Assembly (NCBI RefSeq): GCF_010365105.1
Contig: NZ_JAAFGZ010000006.1
Coordinates: 62,001-126,000, forward strand
Origin: Polaromonas sp.
Lineage (GTDB): Bacteria; Pseudomonadota; Gammaproteobacteria; Burkholderiales; Burkholderiaceae_C
DNA: 64,000 bases
Direction: 5' to 3'
In this document: positions 37,978 to 47,278 of the stretch, piece by piece
Layout of the letters: every line of letters begins with the position of its first letter
Position numbering within the stretch: the stretch's first letter is position 1
Program-made: the position numbers and the translations under genes
Notes under the pieces: generated by a model
The model's database searches: none
The model's input: only the letters and a program-made list of their open reading frames with translations
What the model was told of the DNA's origin: nothing

Positions 37978-40779
37978 ATGCAAGACAAATACAACCACAT
38001 CGACGTAGAGCGCAGCGCGCAAACCCACTGGAATGCTGCCGATGCCTACCGCGTGACCGAGGACGCGAGCCGCCAGAAATACTACGCCTGCTCGATGCTG
38101 CCTTACCCGAGCGGCAAGCTGCACATGGGCCATGTGCGCAACTACACCATCAACGACATGCTGGCGCGCTACCTGCGCATGAAGGGCTACAACGTCCTCA
38201 TGCCGATGGGCTGGGATGCGTTTGGCCTGCCGGCCGAAAACGCTGCGCTGAAAAACGGTGTGCCGCCGGCGAAATGGACCTACGACAACATCGCCTACAT
38301 GAAAAAGCAGATGCAGGCGATGGGGCTGGCCGTTGACTGGAGCCGCGAAATCGCCACCTGCGATCCCAGCTACTACAAATGGAACCAGTGGCTGTTCCTG
38401 AAGATGCTGGAAAAGGGCATTGCCTACCGCAAGACGCAGGTCGTGAACTGGGACCCGGTGGACCAGACGGTGCTGGCCAACGAGCAGGTGATTGACGGCA
38501 AGGGCTGGCGCACTGGCGCGACCGTTGAAAAGCGCGAGATTCCTGGCTATTACCTGAAGATCACCGATTACGCCGAAGAACTGCTGGGCAGCGTGCAGCA
38601 CAAGCTGCCGGGCTGGCCCGAACGCGTCAAGCTGATGCAGGAAAACTGGATCGGCAAGAGTGAAGGCGTGCGCTTTGCCTTTATGCATGACATACAGGAT
38701 GCATCCGGCAGCTTGATTGGCGACGGAAAAATTTACGTCTTCACCACCCGCGCCGACACCATCATGGGTGTGACCTTCTGCGCTGTGGCGCCCGAGCATC
38801 CGCTGGCGCTCCATGCAGCTGCAACCAATCCCGCACTCGCCACGTTTATTGCGCAATGCCAAGCCGGCGGGACGACGGAAGCCGAACTGGCCACGCAAGA
38901 GAAAAAAGGCCTGCGCACCGGCCTGTTCGTCACACATCCGCTGACCGGCGAGCAGGTCGAGGTCTGGGTCGGCAACTATGTGCTGATGAGCTATGGCGAC
39001 GGCGCGGTCATGGGCGTGCCGGCACATGACGAACGCGACTTTGAATTTGCCAAGAAATATGACCTGCCGATCAAGCAGGTGACCGATGTTCAAGGCAAGA
39101 CATACAGCCTGGATGCCTGGGCCGACTGGTATGGCGACAAGCAGCAAGGCGTGGCCATCAATTCCGGTCCCTACGATGGCTTGGCCTTCAAGGCCGCCGT
39201 GGATGCCGTCGCCGCCGACCTGGCCGCCAAAGGTCTGGGCGAGAAGAAAACCACCTGGCGCCTGCGCGACTGGGGCGTGAGCCGCCAGCGCTATTGGGGC
39301 ACGCCGATTCCGATCATCCACTGCGACGAGCACGGCGCGGTGCCAGTGCCGGAGCAGGATCTGCCGGTGGTTCTGCCGCTTGACTGCGTGCCCGATGGCT
39401 CGGGCAACCCGCTGCACAAGCACGAAGGCTTTCATGCCGGTGTGACGTGTCCGGTGTGCGGCATACCAGCCCGCCGCGAGACCGATACCATGGACACGTT
39501 TGTCGACAGTTCGTGGTATTTCATGCGCTATTGCGATCCAAAGAACGATCAGGCGATGGTGGCCGAAGGCGCCGACTACTGGATGCCGATGGACCAGTAC
39601 ATCGGCGGCATCGAGCATGCGATTCTGCATCTGCTGTACGCCCGCTTCTGGACCAAGGTGATGCGCGATCTGGGACTGGTCAAGGTGGATGAGCCGTTCA
39701 CCAAGCTCCTCACGCAAGGCATGGTGCTCAACCACATCTATTCGCGCCGCTCCGGCAAGGGCGGCAAGGAATACTTCTGGCCGCACGATGTCGAGCATGT
39801 GCTGGATGACACCGGCAAGATCATCGGCGCGCGGCTCAAGAATCCCGTGGAAAGCGGTGGAATCCTGCTGCCCGCAGGAACGCAGATCGACTACGAAGGC
39901 GTGGGCACCATGTCCAAGTCCAAGAGCAATGGCGTCGATCCGCAGGACATCATTGAAAAGTTCGGCGCCGACACCGCGCGCCTGTACACCATGTTCACCG
40001 CGCCGCCTGAAGCCACGCTGGAGTGGAATGACGCGGGCGTTGAGGGTTCCTACCGCTTCCTGCGCCGCGTCTGGAATTTCGGCGTCAAGCTCAATGCTAT
40101 GGATTCGGGAGCTAAAGATGTAGATGCAGCAAGCGCAAAAGGCCTTTTTGACAAAGAAACCAAGGCGCTGAGGCTGGAAGTGCACTCCCTGCTCAAACAG
40201 GTGGACTATGACTACCAGCGCATGCAGTACAACACCGTGGTCTCGGGCGGCATGAAGCTGCTCAACGCGCTGGAAACGATGGCCCCCACGCTCCCGGCTG
40301 CACGTGGTTCGCTGCCCCCCGAGGGGGTCGCCCCGCCTGCGGCCTGGCAAAGCCAGTTCCGCGGCCGGAACTTGGCTGAGGAACAAAGCGCGCTTGCGGA
40401 GGACGGCTCAGCGGACGATGGCGGGCGGCTGTTTGCCTTGCGCGAAGGGTTCGGCATCCTGCTGCGCTGCCTGTATCCGGCAACGCCGCACCTGTCGCAC
40501 GCGCTGTGGGCCGAACTGGGCTATGCTGAAAAGGACGGCGACCTGCTGGATGCGCCGTGGCCCGAAGTTGACGCCAGCGCGCTGCAGCAGGACGAAATCG
40601 AACTGGTGCTGCAGATCAACGGCAAGCTGCGCGGCTCGGTCACGGTGCCGGCTGGCGCCGGCAAGGCCGAGATCGAGGCGGCGGCGCTGGCTTCGGAGGC
40701 GTTTGTCAGGCAGGCGGCAGGTGCTCCCGCCAGGAAAGTCATCGTCGTGCCGGGCCGCCTGGTCAACATCGTCGTTTGA
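37978..40779 (+). CDS. leuS: Leucyl-tRNA synthetase carrying two repeat-derived insertions
   Basis: LeuRS charges tRNA-Leu. The HIGH motif is [16 protein letters not shown] (about 42-57), the editing domain has the threonine-rich region near [14 protein letters not shown], and KMSKS is MSKSKSNG (from residue 645). At 933 residues it exceeds E. coli LeuRS (860). Part of the excess is a segment at about 706-725 that matches family A repeats, and one at about 769-798 plus adjoining residues to about 820 that matches family B. Both are in frame in the anticodon-binding region. ATG 37978 gives the conserved [10 protein letters not shown] possible -10 (TAAAAT) lies near 37906. Confidence 0.96.
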   Translation: MQDKYNHIDVERSAQTHWNAADAYRVTEDASRQKYYACSMLPYPSGKLHMGHVRNYTINDMLARYLRMKGYNVLMPMGWDAFGLPAENAALKNGVPPAKWTYDNIAYMKKQMQAMGLAVDWSREIATCDPSYYKWNQWLFLKMLEKGIAYRKTQVVNWDPVDQTVLANEQVIDGKGWRTGATVEKREIPGYYLKITDYAEELLGSVQHKLPGWPERVKLMQENWIGKSEGVRFAFMHDIQDASGSLIGDGKIYVFTTRADTIMGVTFCAVAPEHPLALHAAATNPALATFIAQCQAGGTTEAELATQEKKGLRTGLFVTHPLTGEQVEVWVGNYVLMSYGDGAVMGVPAHDERDFEFAKKYDLPIKQVTDVQGKTYSLDAWADWYGDKQQGVAINSGPYDGLAFKAAVDAVAADLAAKGLGEKKTTWRLRDWGVSRQRYWGTPIPIIHCDEHGAVPVPEQDLPVVLPLDCVPDGSGNPLHKHEGFHAGVTCPVCGIPARRETDTMDTFVDSSWYFMRYCDPKNDQAMVAEGADYWMPMDQYIGGIEHAILHLLYARFWTKVMRDLGLVKVDEPFTKLLTQGMVLNHIYSRRSGKGGKEYFWPHDVEHVLDDTGKIIGARLKNPVESGGILLPAGTQIDYEGVGTMSKSKSNGVDPQDIIEKFGADTARLYTMFTAPPEATLEWNDAGVEGSYRFLRRVWNFGVKLNAMDSGAKDVDAASAKGLFDKETKALRLEVHSLLKQVDYDYQRMQYNTVVSGGMKLLNALETMAPTLPAARGSLPPEGVAPPAAWQSQFRGRNLAEEQSALAEDGSADDGGRLFALREGFGILLRCLYPATPHLSHALWAELGYAEKDGDLLDAPWPEVDASALQQDEIELVLQINGKLRGSVTVPAGAGKAEIEAAALASEAFVRQAAGAPARKVIVVPGRLVNIVV
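40095..40150 (+). repeat. Family A repeat copy inside leuS
   Basis: GCTAT-N7-GGAGC (40096-40112) is followed by GCAAGCGCAAAAGGCCTTTT (40129-40148). It is the same order and spacing as the intergenic copy at 20481-20545, but translated in frame as part of LeuRS. Confidence 0.75.
40284..40370 (+). repeat. Family B repeat copy inside leuS
   Basis: CCCCACGCTCCCGGCTGCAC, then GGTTCGCTGCCCCCCGAGGG and GCCTGCGGCCTGGCAAAGCC followed by GTTCCGCGGCC. It aligns with 34632-34717 and 52461-52545, and is read in frame as a proline/alanine-rich LeuRS segment. Confidence 0.8.
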
Positions 40780-40817
40780 GCCGCAACGCTACCGTCAACA
40801 TTCTTCAAGGCCAACCC

Positions 40818-41336
40818 ATGCAGCGACGCGCTTTTCTGGTTTTTGCAGTTTCCGCCGCCTCGCTGACGCTGGTCAGCCTGAACGGCTGCGGTTTTGCGTT
40901 GCGCAAGGCGCCGAATTTTGCGTTCTCCACGCTGTACAGCGGCCTGGCAGAATCGTCTCCGCTGGGCGTGGAACTCAGGCGCTCGCTGGAGGCTACCGGC
41001 AAAGTCAGGGTGATCACCGATGCGCGCCGTATCAGCGAGGCGCAGGTGGTGCTTGAGGTTCTCCAGGACCGGCGTGAAAAGGTGGTGCTCAGCCTGAATT
41101 CGTCGGGCCAGGTGCGCGAGTTCCAGTTGCGGCTGCGGTTTTCCTTCCGCTTGCGGACCCTGGCGGGCCGGGAATTGATTCCAGCAAGTGAAATTTCCCT
41201 GCAACGCGACATCAGCTTCAATGAGTCGGCTGTGCTGGCGAAGGAAGCCGAGGAAGCCCTGCTTTACCGCGACATGCAGAGTGACGTCGTCCAGCAGGTC
41301 ATGCGCCGGCTGGCAGCGGTGACCAGCCTCGAGTAA
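40818..41336 (+). CDS. lptE: LPS-assembly lipoprotein LptE
   Basis: LptE plugs and assembles the LptD barrel that inserts lipopolysaccharide in the outer membrane. The 172-residue protein has a signal peptide with lipobox LNGC (Cys24), CGFALRKAPNFAFSTLY, and a family-typical EISLQRDISFNESAVLAKEAEE segment (abbreviated SFNESAVLAKE). ATG 40818 begins the signal peptide; a TTG overlapping the leuS stop would add 14 unlikely residues. leuS-lptE is a conserved pair; holA, often third, is at 55400 instead. Confidence 0.9.
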   Translation: MQRRAFLVFAVSAASLTLVSLNGCGFALRKAPNFAFSTLYSGLAESSPLGVELRRSLEATGKVRVITDARRISEAQVVLEVLQDRREKVVLSLNSSGQVREFQLRLRFSFRLRTLAGRELIPASEISLQRDISFNESAVLAKEAEEALLYRDMQSDVVQQVMRRLAAVTSLE

Positions 41337-41453
41337 GCCAGCCAAGGGTTGCTGCTCATGCCATGGCGGGCACCGTGGCGGTCCGGTTGGGCCTGGATGA
41401 ATGAAGGGCGAACGCGGCATTGTGGGTAGACTTTCACCCGGATTGCCCTGAAT

Positions 41454-41467
41454 TCGATCCAAATCAA
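41454..41467 (+). promoter_or_regulatory. FNR-type site upstream of ccoI
   Basis: TCGAT-CCAA-ATCAA differs from TTGAT-N4-ATCAA at one base. Its centre is 42 bases before ATG 41503, so a class II promoter would start transcription within a base or two of the start codon; TAAGCT at 41489 is the possible -10. Confidence 0.7.
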
Positions 41468-41502
41468 GACATCGGGCTTCAAAGCCGCTAAGCTGGCGAA
41501 TC

Positions 41503-43830
41503 ATGCAAACGGCCAGCCTGTCACCTCTTTCCCTGCAACCGTCCAGCCTGACGGATGAACCGCCTGTTTCAACGTCCTGCGCCACGCCGCTGGCCATGCT
41601 GGACAATCCTGACGAATGGTCTGCCTTCAGCCGCTCGCTGACCGGGCAGCCTTCGTGCTGGGAATCCAGCGTGGTCTTCGAAGGCATGCACTGCGCGGCC
41701 TGCGCCCTCACCATTGAAGATGCCCTGCGCAAGGTGCCGGGCGTGCTGTCTGCCGACATCAGCGCTGCCAGCCACCGGGGCCGCATTGTCTGGTCTGATA
41801 CCCGCATCAGCCCCTCGGGCTGGATGCAGGCTGCCGCCCGTGCCGGCTACCCGGCCGTGCCTGCCAATGATGCCTTCGCCAATGATCGCCGGCGCGTTGA
41901 AACCCGCCAGGCGCTTTGGCGGCTGGGCGTGGCCGGCCTGTGCATGATGCAGGTGATGATGTACGCATGGCCGGCCTACGTGGCCGAGCCGGGCGACCTG
42001 GCGCCCGACATGGCGCAATTGCTGCGATGGGCTTCCTGGGTGCTGTCCTTGCCGGTGCTGCTGTTTTCCTGCGCGCCCTTTTTCCGCAATGCGCTGCGTG
42101 ACCTGCGCCACCGCCGCATCAGCATGGACCTGCCGGTGGCGCTGGGCATGGGCATCACCTTTGCCGTCAGTTCCATGGGCACGTTCGAGCCCAGCGGGAT
42201 TTTCGGCGCCGAGGTGTATTTCGACTCGTTCACCATGTTTGTCTTTTTCCTGCTGACCGGGCGCTGGCTCGAACTGCGCCTGCGTGACCGGACCGCAGGC
42301 GCGCTGGAAGCGCTTATGAATCGCCTGCCCGGCAGCGTCGAGCGGCGCGGCGCCGACGGAGTTTTCGAGCGCGTGGCCGTGCGCCGGCTCGGCGCGGGCG
42401 ACGTGATCCGGGTGTTGCCGGGCGAAGCCTTTCCGGCAGATGGAATCATTCTTGAAGGCCGCACGCTGGCTGACGAATCGCTGCTGACCGGTGAATCGCG
42501 GCCCTTGCCGCGTGACAAAGGCGAGTTGGTGATTGCCGGCAGCCACAACCTTGCGGCCCCGGTGGTGGTCAAGGTTGAACTCACCGGTGGCGAGACGCGG
42601 TTTGCGCAGATCGTCGCGCTGATGGAAAGCGCTTCGACCTCCAAGCCGCAACTGGCGCAGCTGGCCGATCGTATCGCCAAGCCCTTTCTTCTGTTTGTGC
42701 TGGTGGCTGCGGGGGGGGCTGGCGCCTATTGGTGGTCACACGACCCGGGCCATGCGCTGATGGTGGCGGTGGCGGTCCTGATCGTCACCTGTCCCTGCGC
42801 GTTGTCGCTGGCCACGCCGGCGGCCATGCTCGCCAGCGCCGGTTCCCTGGCGCGCAGCGGCGTGCTGGTCCGGCGTTTGCAGGCACTCGAAGCACTGGCT
42901 GCGGTGGATGCGGTGGTATTTGACAAAACAGGCACCCTGACCCGCGACGCGTTTGCGCTTGGCGAGGTGCATACCCGGCAGGGCATTTCCAGGGAGGACG
43001 CCTTGGGAATGGCGGCTGCGCTGGCGACACATTCCCTGCATCCGGTATCGCGTGCATTGTCATTGGCAGGGCAGGGTGGTGTGCAGTACGAGGTGCAGGA
43101 TGCCCGGGAAACTGCCGGGCAGGGTGTGGCAGGACAACTTTTCCGTGCTGACATGACGGGATCCGCTGTCAGGGTACGCCTGGGTTCAGCCGGATTTTGC
43201 GAAGTGGACCCGCCTGTCACGCCGGCCCTGCACGCTTGCCTGAGTGACGACAAGGGATGGGTTGCCACCTTCGAGCTGCAGGAAGACCTGCGCCCGGACG
43301 CGCATGCTACGGTGGCGGCGCTGACGGCGCAAGGCGTCAAGGTTTACCTGTTGTCGGGCGACTTGCCGGAATCGGCCGCCCGCGTTGCCCGGCAAGCGGG
43401 TATCGACAACAGTCAGGGAGGCTGCACGCCGCAGGACAAGCTTGTCTTTCTGCGACATCTGCAGTCGCAGGGCCACCATGTCGCCATGGTGGGTGACGGA
43501 CTGAACGACGGTCCGGTTCTGGCGGGCGCCCATGTATCTTTTGCTTTCGGCCAGGCAGTGCCTCTGGCGCAGGCTCAATCCGATCTGGTGGTGCTGGGGG
43601 ACCGCTTGGGCACGGTGGCCCAAACCTTGGTGCAGGCACGTCGCACCTTGGGCATTGTTCGTCAGAATCTGTGGTGGGCGGCTGTCTACAATGCCGTCTG
43701 CGTACCACTGGCTGTGGCGGGCTGGTTGCCGGCATGGCTGGCGGGAATAGGCATGGCTCTCAGCTCGCTGCTGGTTGTGTTGAATGCCCTGCGATTGTCC
43801 TCAGCCATCGCGCCTCTGGAAAGCCTTTGA
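41503..43830 (+). CDS. ccoI: Copper-translocating P-type ATPase for cbb3 oxidase assembly
   Basis: CcoI (FixI) is a CopA2-type ATPase needed to load copper in cbb3 oxidase. The 775-residue protein has one cytoplasmic metal-binding domain with VVFEGMHCAACALTIEDAL, a membrane CPC (VTCPCALSLATPAAM), phosphorylation motif DKTGTLT, TGES, an HP locus (THSLHPVSRAL) and the hinge GDGLNDGPVLAGA. ATG 41503 has no Shine-Dalgarno. The stop overlaps ccoS (TGATG). It precedes rather than follows ccoNOQP here. Confidence 0.94.
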   Translation: MQTASLSPLSLQPSSLTDEPPVSTSCATPLAMLDNPDEWSAFSRSLTGQPSCWESSVVFEGMHCAACALTIEDALRKVPGVLSADISAASHRGRIVWSDTRISPSGWMQAAARAGYPAVPANDAFANDRRRVETRQALWRLGVAGLCMMQVMMYAWPAYVAEPGDLAPDMAQLLRWASWVLSLPVLLFSCAPFFRNALRDLRHRRISMDLPVALGMGITFAVSSMGTFEPSGIFGAEVYFDSFTMFVFFLLTGRWLELRLRDRTAGALEALMNRLPGSVERRGADGVFERVAVRRLGAGDVIRVLPGEAFPADGIILEGRTLADESLLTGESRPLPRDKGELVIAGSHNLAAPVVVKVELTGGETRFAQIVALMESASTSKPQLAQLADRIAKPFLLFVLVAAGGAGAYWWSHDPGHALMVAVAVLIVTCPCALSLATPAAMLASAGSLARSGVLVRRLQALEALAAVDAVVFDKTGTLTRDAFALGEVHTRQGISREDALGMAAALATHSLHPVSRALSLAGQGGVQYEVQDARETAGQGVAGQLFRADMTGSAVRVRLGSAGFCEVDPPVTPALHACLSDDKGWVATFELQEDLRPDAHATVAALTAQGVKVYLLSGDLPESAARVARQAGIDNSQGGCTPQDKLVFLRHLQSQGHHVAMVGDGLNDGPVLAGAHVSFAFGQAVPLAQAQSDLVVLGDRLGTVAQTLVQARRTLGIVRQNLWWAAVYNAVCVPLAVAGWLPAWLAGIGMALSSLLVVLNALRLSSAIAPLESL

Positions 43831-43967
43831 TGGATATCCTTTTTTTACTCGTTCCCTTGTCGGTCATCCTGGTTTTTTTTATTCTGGGCGGCCTGGCGTG
43901 GGCCATTCATCGAGGCCAGTTTGAAGACATCGATGCCGAAGGCGAACGCATTCTTCGTGATGATTGA
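43830..43967 (+). CDS. ccoS: cbb3 oxidase maturation protein CcoS
   Basis: A 45-residue, single-helix membrane protein: MDILFLLVPLSVILVFFILG, then GGLAWAIHRGQFEDIDAEG and an acidic end. The WAIxxGQFEDL/ID motif is the CcoS signature; the protein is required for cofactor insertion into CcoN in related bacteria. It starts inside the ccoI stop codon and its own stop overlaps an FNR site for ccoN. Below the usual length cut-off for gene prediction. Confidence 0.92.
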   Translation: MDILFLLVPLSVILVFFILGGLAWAIHRGQFEDIDAEGERILRDD

Positions 43968-43977
43968 CGCAGGTCAA
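43964..43977 (+). promoter_or_regulatory. FNR-type site upstream of ccoN
   Basis: TTGAC-GCAG-GTCAA is a perfect palindrome, differing symmetrically from the TTGAT-N4-ATCAA consensus at positions 5 and 10. It overlaps the ccoS stop. Its centre is about 66 bases before ATG 44037, with TACGCT at 44000-44005 where a class II -10 should lie. Confidence 0.75.
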
Positions 43978-44036
43978 TCTGAAATCCGTTACACCGCGAT
44001 ACGCTCACCAAGTTACTAAGTAAAGAAGAGGTAAAA

Positions 44037-45473
44037 ATGACATTTGCCAATACAAGGGCCACGACCTACAACGACACCGTTGTACGGCAGTTCGCCATCA
44101 TGACAGTGGTTTGGGGAGTGGTGGGCATGCTGGTCGGGGTGATCATCGCAGCCCAGTTGGCATGGCCAGACCTTATCACCGGAATTCCCTGGCTCAGTTA
44201 CGGGCGATTGCGGCCGCTGCACACCAATGCGGTGATTTTTGCGTTCGGCTGCTGCGGCTTGATGGGTACGTCCCTGTATGTGGTGCAGCGCACCTGCCAG
44301 GTGCGGCTATTTTCGGACAAGCTGGCCGCATTCGTCTTCTGGGGCTGGCAGGTGGTGATTGTGGCTGCCGCTGTGTCCCTCCCGCTGGGTTATACCCAAA
44401 GCAGGGAATACGCTGAACTCGAGTGGCCCATCGACATCCTGATCACACTGGTATGGGTGGCCTATGCATTTGTGTTTTTTGGCACAGTCGGCACCCGCAA
44501 GGTCAAGCATATTTACGTCGCCAACTGGTTCTACGGCGCGTTCATCATCGCCATTGCCATGCTTCATCTGGTCAACAACGCCGCCATCCCGGTTGGTTTC
44601 ATGAAGTCCTACTCGGCCTATGCCGGTGTGCAGGATGCCATGGTGCAGTGGTGGTATGGGCACAATGCCGTGGGCTTCCTGCTGACGGCCGGTTTCCTGG
44701 GCATGATGTATTACTTCATTCCGAAGCAGGCCGAACGTCCGGTTTATTCCTATCGCCTGTCCATCGTCCATTTCTGGGCGCTGATCTTCACGTACATGTG
44801 GGCGGGCCCGCACCACCTGCACTACACCGCACTGCCAGACTGGACCCAATCGGTCGGCATGGTGTTCTCGCTGATCCTGCTGGCGCCAAGCTGGGGCGGC
44901 ATGATCAACGGCATCATGACCCTGTCGGGTGCGTGGCACAAGCTGCGCGACGATCCGATCCTGCGCTTCCTGATCGTGTCGCTTTCCTTTTACGGCATGA
45001 GCACGTTCGAAGGGCCGATGATGTCCATCAAGACGGTCAACGCGCTCTCGCACTACACCGACTGGACCATTGGACACGTGCACTCGGGTGCCCTGGGCTG
45101 GGTGGGTCTGATCACTATCGGCAGCATGTACTACCTGATTCCGCGTCTCTTCGGCCAGAAGCAGATGTACAGCATGAAGGCGGTGGAGGTGCATTTCTGG
45201 ACCGCCACCATCGGCATCGTGATCTATATCGCGGCCATGTGGATTGCCGGCGTCATGCAGGGCCTGATGTGGCGCGCGGTCAATCCGGACGGCACGCTGA
45301 CCTACACCTTTGTCGAGTCGGTCAAGGCCACGTTCCCCTTCTATGTATTGCGTCTGCTTGGCGGCTTGCTGTACCTGAGCGGCATGGTGATCATGCTCTG
45401 GAACACCTACAAGACCGCTACGGCTGGTCGTTCAGTCACCGTCACCATTCCGGCTGCCGTGGCCCACGCTTGA
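44037..45473 (+). CDS. ccoN: cbb3-type cytochrome c oxidase subunit I
   Basis: CcoN (478 residues) is the catalytic, haem b/b3-CuB subunit of the high-affinity oxidase used at low oxygen. About 12 helices carry conserved histidines in [48 protein letters not shown] and [22 protein letters not shown] lies nine bases before ATG 44037. First gene of the ccoNOQP operon, preceded by an FNR site. Confidence 0.97.
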   Translation: MTFANTRATTYNDTVVRQFAIMTVVWGVVGMLVGVIIAAQLAWPDLITGIPWLSYGRLRPLHTNAVIFAFGCCGLMGTSLYVVQRTCQVRLFSDKLAAFVFWGWQVVIVAAAVSLPLGYTQSREYAELEWPIDILITLVWVAYAFVFFGTVGTRKVKHIYVANWFYGAFIIAIAMLHLVNNAAIPVGFMKSYSAYAGVQDAMVQWWYGHNAVGFLLTAGFLGMMYYFIPKQAERPVYSYRLSIVHFWALIFTYMWAGPHHLHYTALPDWTQSVGMVFSLILLAPSWGGMINGIMTLSGAWHKLRDDPILRFLIVSLSFYGMSTFEGPMMSIKTVNALSHYTDWTIGHVHSGALGWVGLITIGSMYYLIPRLFGQKQMYSMKAVEVHFWTATIGIVIYIAAMWIAGVMQGLMWRAVNPDGTLTYTFVESVKATFPFYVLRLLGGLLYLSGMVIMLWNTYKTATAGRSVTVTIPAAVAHA

Positions 45474-45486
45474 GGAAAACAACAAC

Positions 45487-46113
45487 ATGGCTAACCAAAA
45501 ATCTAGCGGTGGTCTTTCTCACGAGAAGATCGAAACCAGCAACTTCCTGATGATCGTGCTGATCCTGGTGGTGCTCGCTGTAGGCGGGTTGGTGGAGATC
45601 GTTCCGCTGTTTTTCCAGAAGTCGACGACCGAGCCCATCAAGGGGTTGCAGCCCTACACCGCGCTGCAGGTCATCGGGCGCGACATTTACCAGCGCGAAG
45701 GCTGCTACAACTGCCATTCACAAATGATTCGTCCGTTTCGCGCTGAAACGCTGCGCTACGGACCTTATTCAGTCGCTGGCGAGTTCGTCTATGACCATCC
45801 ATTCCAGTGGGGCAGCAAGCGAACCGGTCCGGATCTGGCGCGGGTAGGCGGCAAGTACAGCGACGAATGGCACCGGATTCACCTGAACAATCCGCGTGAT
45901 CTGGTACCTGAATCAAACATGCCCGCTTACTCATGGCTGGAAAAAAACACTGTGGATGCTTCTTCAATCAAGGCTCATATGCAAGGGCTGCGTACGGTCG
46001 GAACGCCTTATACCGATGAAGATATCGCCAAGGCTTCTGATGATGTCAAAGGGAAAACCGAGATCGAAGCAGTGATTGCTTACCTTCAGGTGCTCGGCAT
46101 TCACCGTAAATAA
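45487..46113 (+). CDS. ccoO: cbb3-type cytochrome c oxidase subunit II
   Basis: CcoO (208 residues) is the membrane-anchored mono-haem cytochrome c subunit. One N-terminal helix ([19 protein letters not shown]) precedes a periplasmic domain with the haem motif [20 protein letters not shown] (abbreviated CYNCH) and a distal methionine in [11 protein letters not shown]. It starts 13 bases after ccoN. Confidence 0.96.
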   Translation: MANQKSSGGLSHEKIETSNFLMIVLILVVLAVGGLVEIVPLFFQKSTTEPIKGLQPYTALQVIGRDIYQREGCYNCHSQMIRPFRAETLRYGPYSVAGEFVYDHPFQWGSKRTGPDLARVGGKYSDEWHRIHLNNPRDLVPESNMPAYSWLEKNTVDASSIKAHMQGLRTVGTPYTDEDIAKASDDVKGKTEIEAVIAYLQVLGIHRK

Positions 46114-46134
46114 CTTGATGTGAGGATCGCGGCA

Positions 46135-46275
46135 ATGGATATAAACATACTCAGGTCCATCGTAACGGTGGTCACATTTCTAGTCTTTATTGGAATCGTG
46201 GCATGGGCTTGGTCTGGGCGCAACGCCCAAAGCTTTGATGAAGCGGCCCAGCTTCCCTTCAAGCAAGACGAATAG
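46135..46275 (+). CDS. ccoQ: cbb3-type oxidase small subunit CcoQ (FixQ)
   Basis: A 46-residue protein: MDINILRSIVTVVTFLVFIG, then IVAWAWSGRNAQSFDEAAQL and PFKQDE. One membrane helix and the W(A/S)xxxxxxFDEAAxLPF tail are the CcoQ hallmark. It helps stabilise CcoP in the complex. GAGGA lies nine bases upstream of ATG 46135, and it sits in the expected place between ccoO and ccoP. Too short for most gene callers. Confidence 0.93.
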   Translation: MDINILRSIVTVVTFLVFIGIVAWAWSGRNAQSFDEAAQLPFKQDE

Positions 46276-46308
46276 ACAGCGCGCAAGAACTGGACAAGGA
46301 AGAAAAAA

Positions 46309-47229
46309 ATGAGTGATTTCACCAGTAATTTCTGGTCGTTCTACGTCACTGGCATCTCGCTGGTTGGCATCTTTGCCTGCTTGCTGCTGCTGTGGTTCAG
46401 CGGCAAGGCCAAAGCCATGACGGCCAATGACAATACCACCGGTCACGTGTGGGACGGCGACCTGCGCGAGATGAACAACCCGCTGCCACGCTGGTGGGTC
46501 TGGCTGTTCATCATTACCGTGATTTTTGCGCTGGCCTACCTTGCCCTGTACCCTGGTCTGGGTACCTATGCCGGCAAGTTTGGCTGGAGCGCCATCGGTC
46601 AGTACGAGACTGAAGTGGCCAAAGGCAACAAGGAAGTCGAGCCCCTGTATGCCAGGTTTAACAGCATGAAGCCCGAAGACGTGGCTGGTGATCCGCAGGC
46701 CATGGCAATTGGCGAGCGCTTGTTCATGAACAACTGTTCGCAATGCCATGGATCGGATGCTCACGGCAGCAAAGGATTTCCAAACCTTTCTGACAAGGAC
46801 TGGCTGCATGGCGGCACCCCTGACAAGATTGTTGAAACACTGGTCAAGGGCCGCATTGGCAACATGCCGCCCATGGCTGCGGCGGTGGGGTCTTCCGATG
46901 ATGTTCGCAATGTGGCGAACTATGTTTTGAGCCTGTCAGGCAGTCCGCATGATTCGGTCAAGGCTTCGCTTGGGAAGAGCAAGTTTGGCGCCTGCGCGGC
47001 TTGCCATGGCGTGGATGGAAAAGGCAACCAAGTGATTGGGGCTCCTAACCTCACCGACGATATCTGGTTGCACGGATGGGGTGAAAATGCCATTGTGTCC
47101 ATGATCAATAATGGCAAGGTAAACCAGATGCCCGCGCAAGAGGGCAAGCTCACCGAATCCCAGATTCATGTGTTGGCATCTTATGTCTGGAGCTTGTCCA
47201 ACAAGCCAGGCGCAGTAGCGCTGAAGTGA
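46309..47229 (+). CDS. ccoP: cbb3-type cytochrome c oxidase subunit III
   Basis: CcoP (306 residues) is the di-haem subunit that receives electrons from cytochrome c. It has two N-terminal helices, the second after HVWDGDLREMNNPLPRWWVW, then two c-type haem sites, CSQCH (143-147) and CAACH (229-233), each with a distal methionine (GNMPPM and NQMPA). GGAAG is just upstream. Last gene of ccoNOQP; ccoG follows. Confidence 0.96.
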   Translation: MSDFTSNFWSFYVTGISLVGIFACLLLLWFSGKAKAMTANDNTTGHVWDGDLREMNNPLPRWWVWLFIITVIFALAYLALYPGLGTYAGKFGWSAIGQYETEVAKGNKEVEPLYARFNSMKPEDVAGDPQAMAIGERLFMNNCSQCHGSDAHGSKGFPNLSDKDWLHGGTPDKIVETLVKGRIGNMPPMAAAVGSSDDVRNVANYVLSLSGSPHDSVKASLGKSKFGACAACHGVDGKGNQVIGAPNLTDDIWLHGWGENAIVSMINNGKVNQMPAQEGKLTESQIHVLASYVWSLSNKPGAVALK

Positions 47230-47278
47230 TTTTTTACCCGGCAAGACCCCTACTGGGGCTTTGCATGGAGCAGTACCT

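Noticed and set aside
37909-40386. 825-codon open frame antisense to leuS
   Set aside because: leuS shows all synthetase motifs on the plus strand. The antisense product resembles no protein family.
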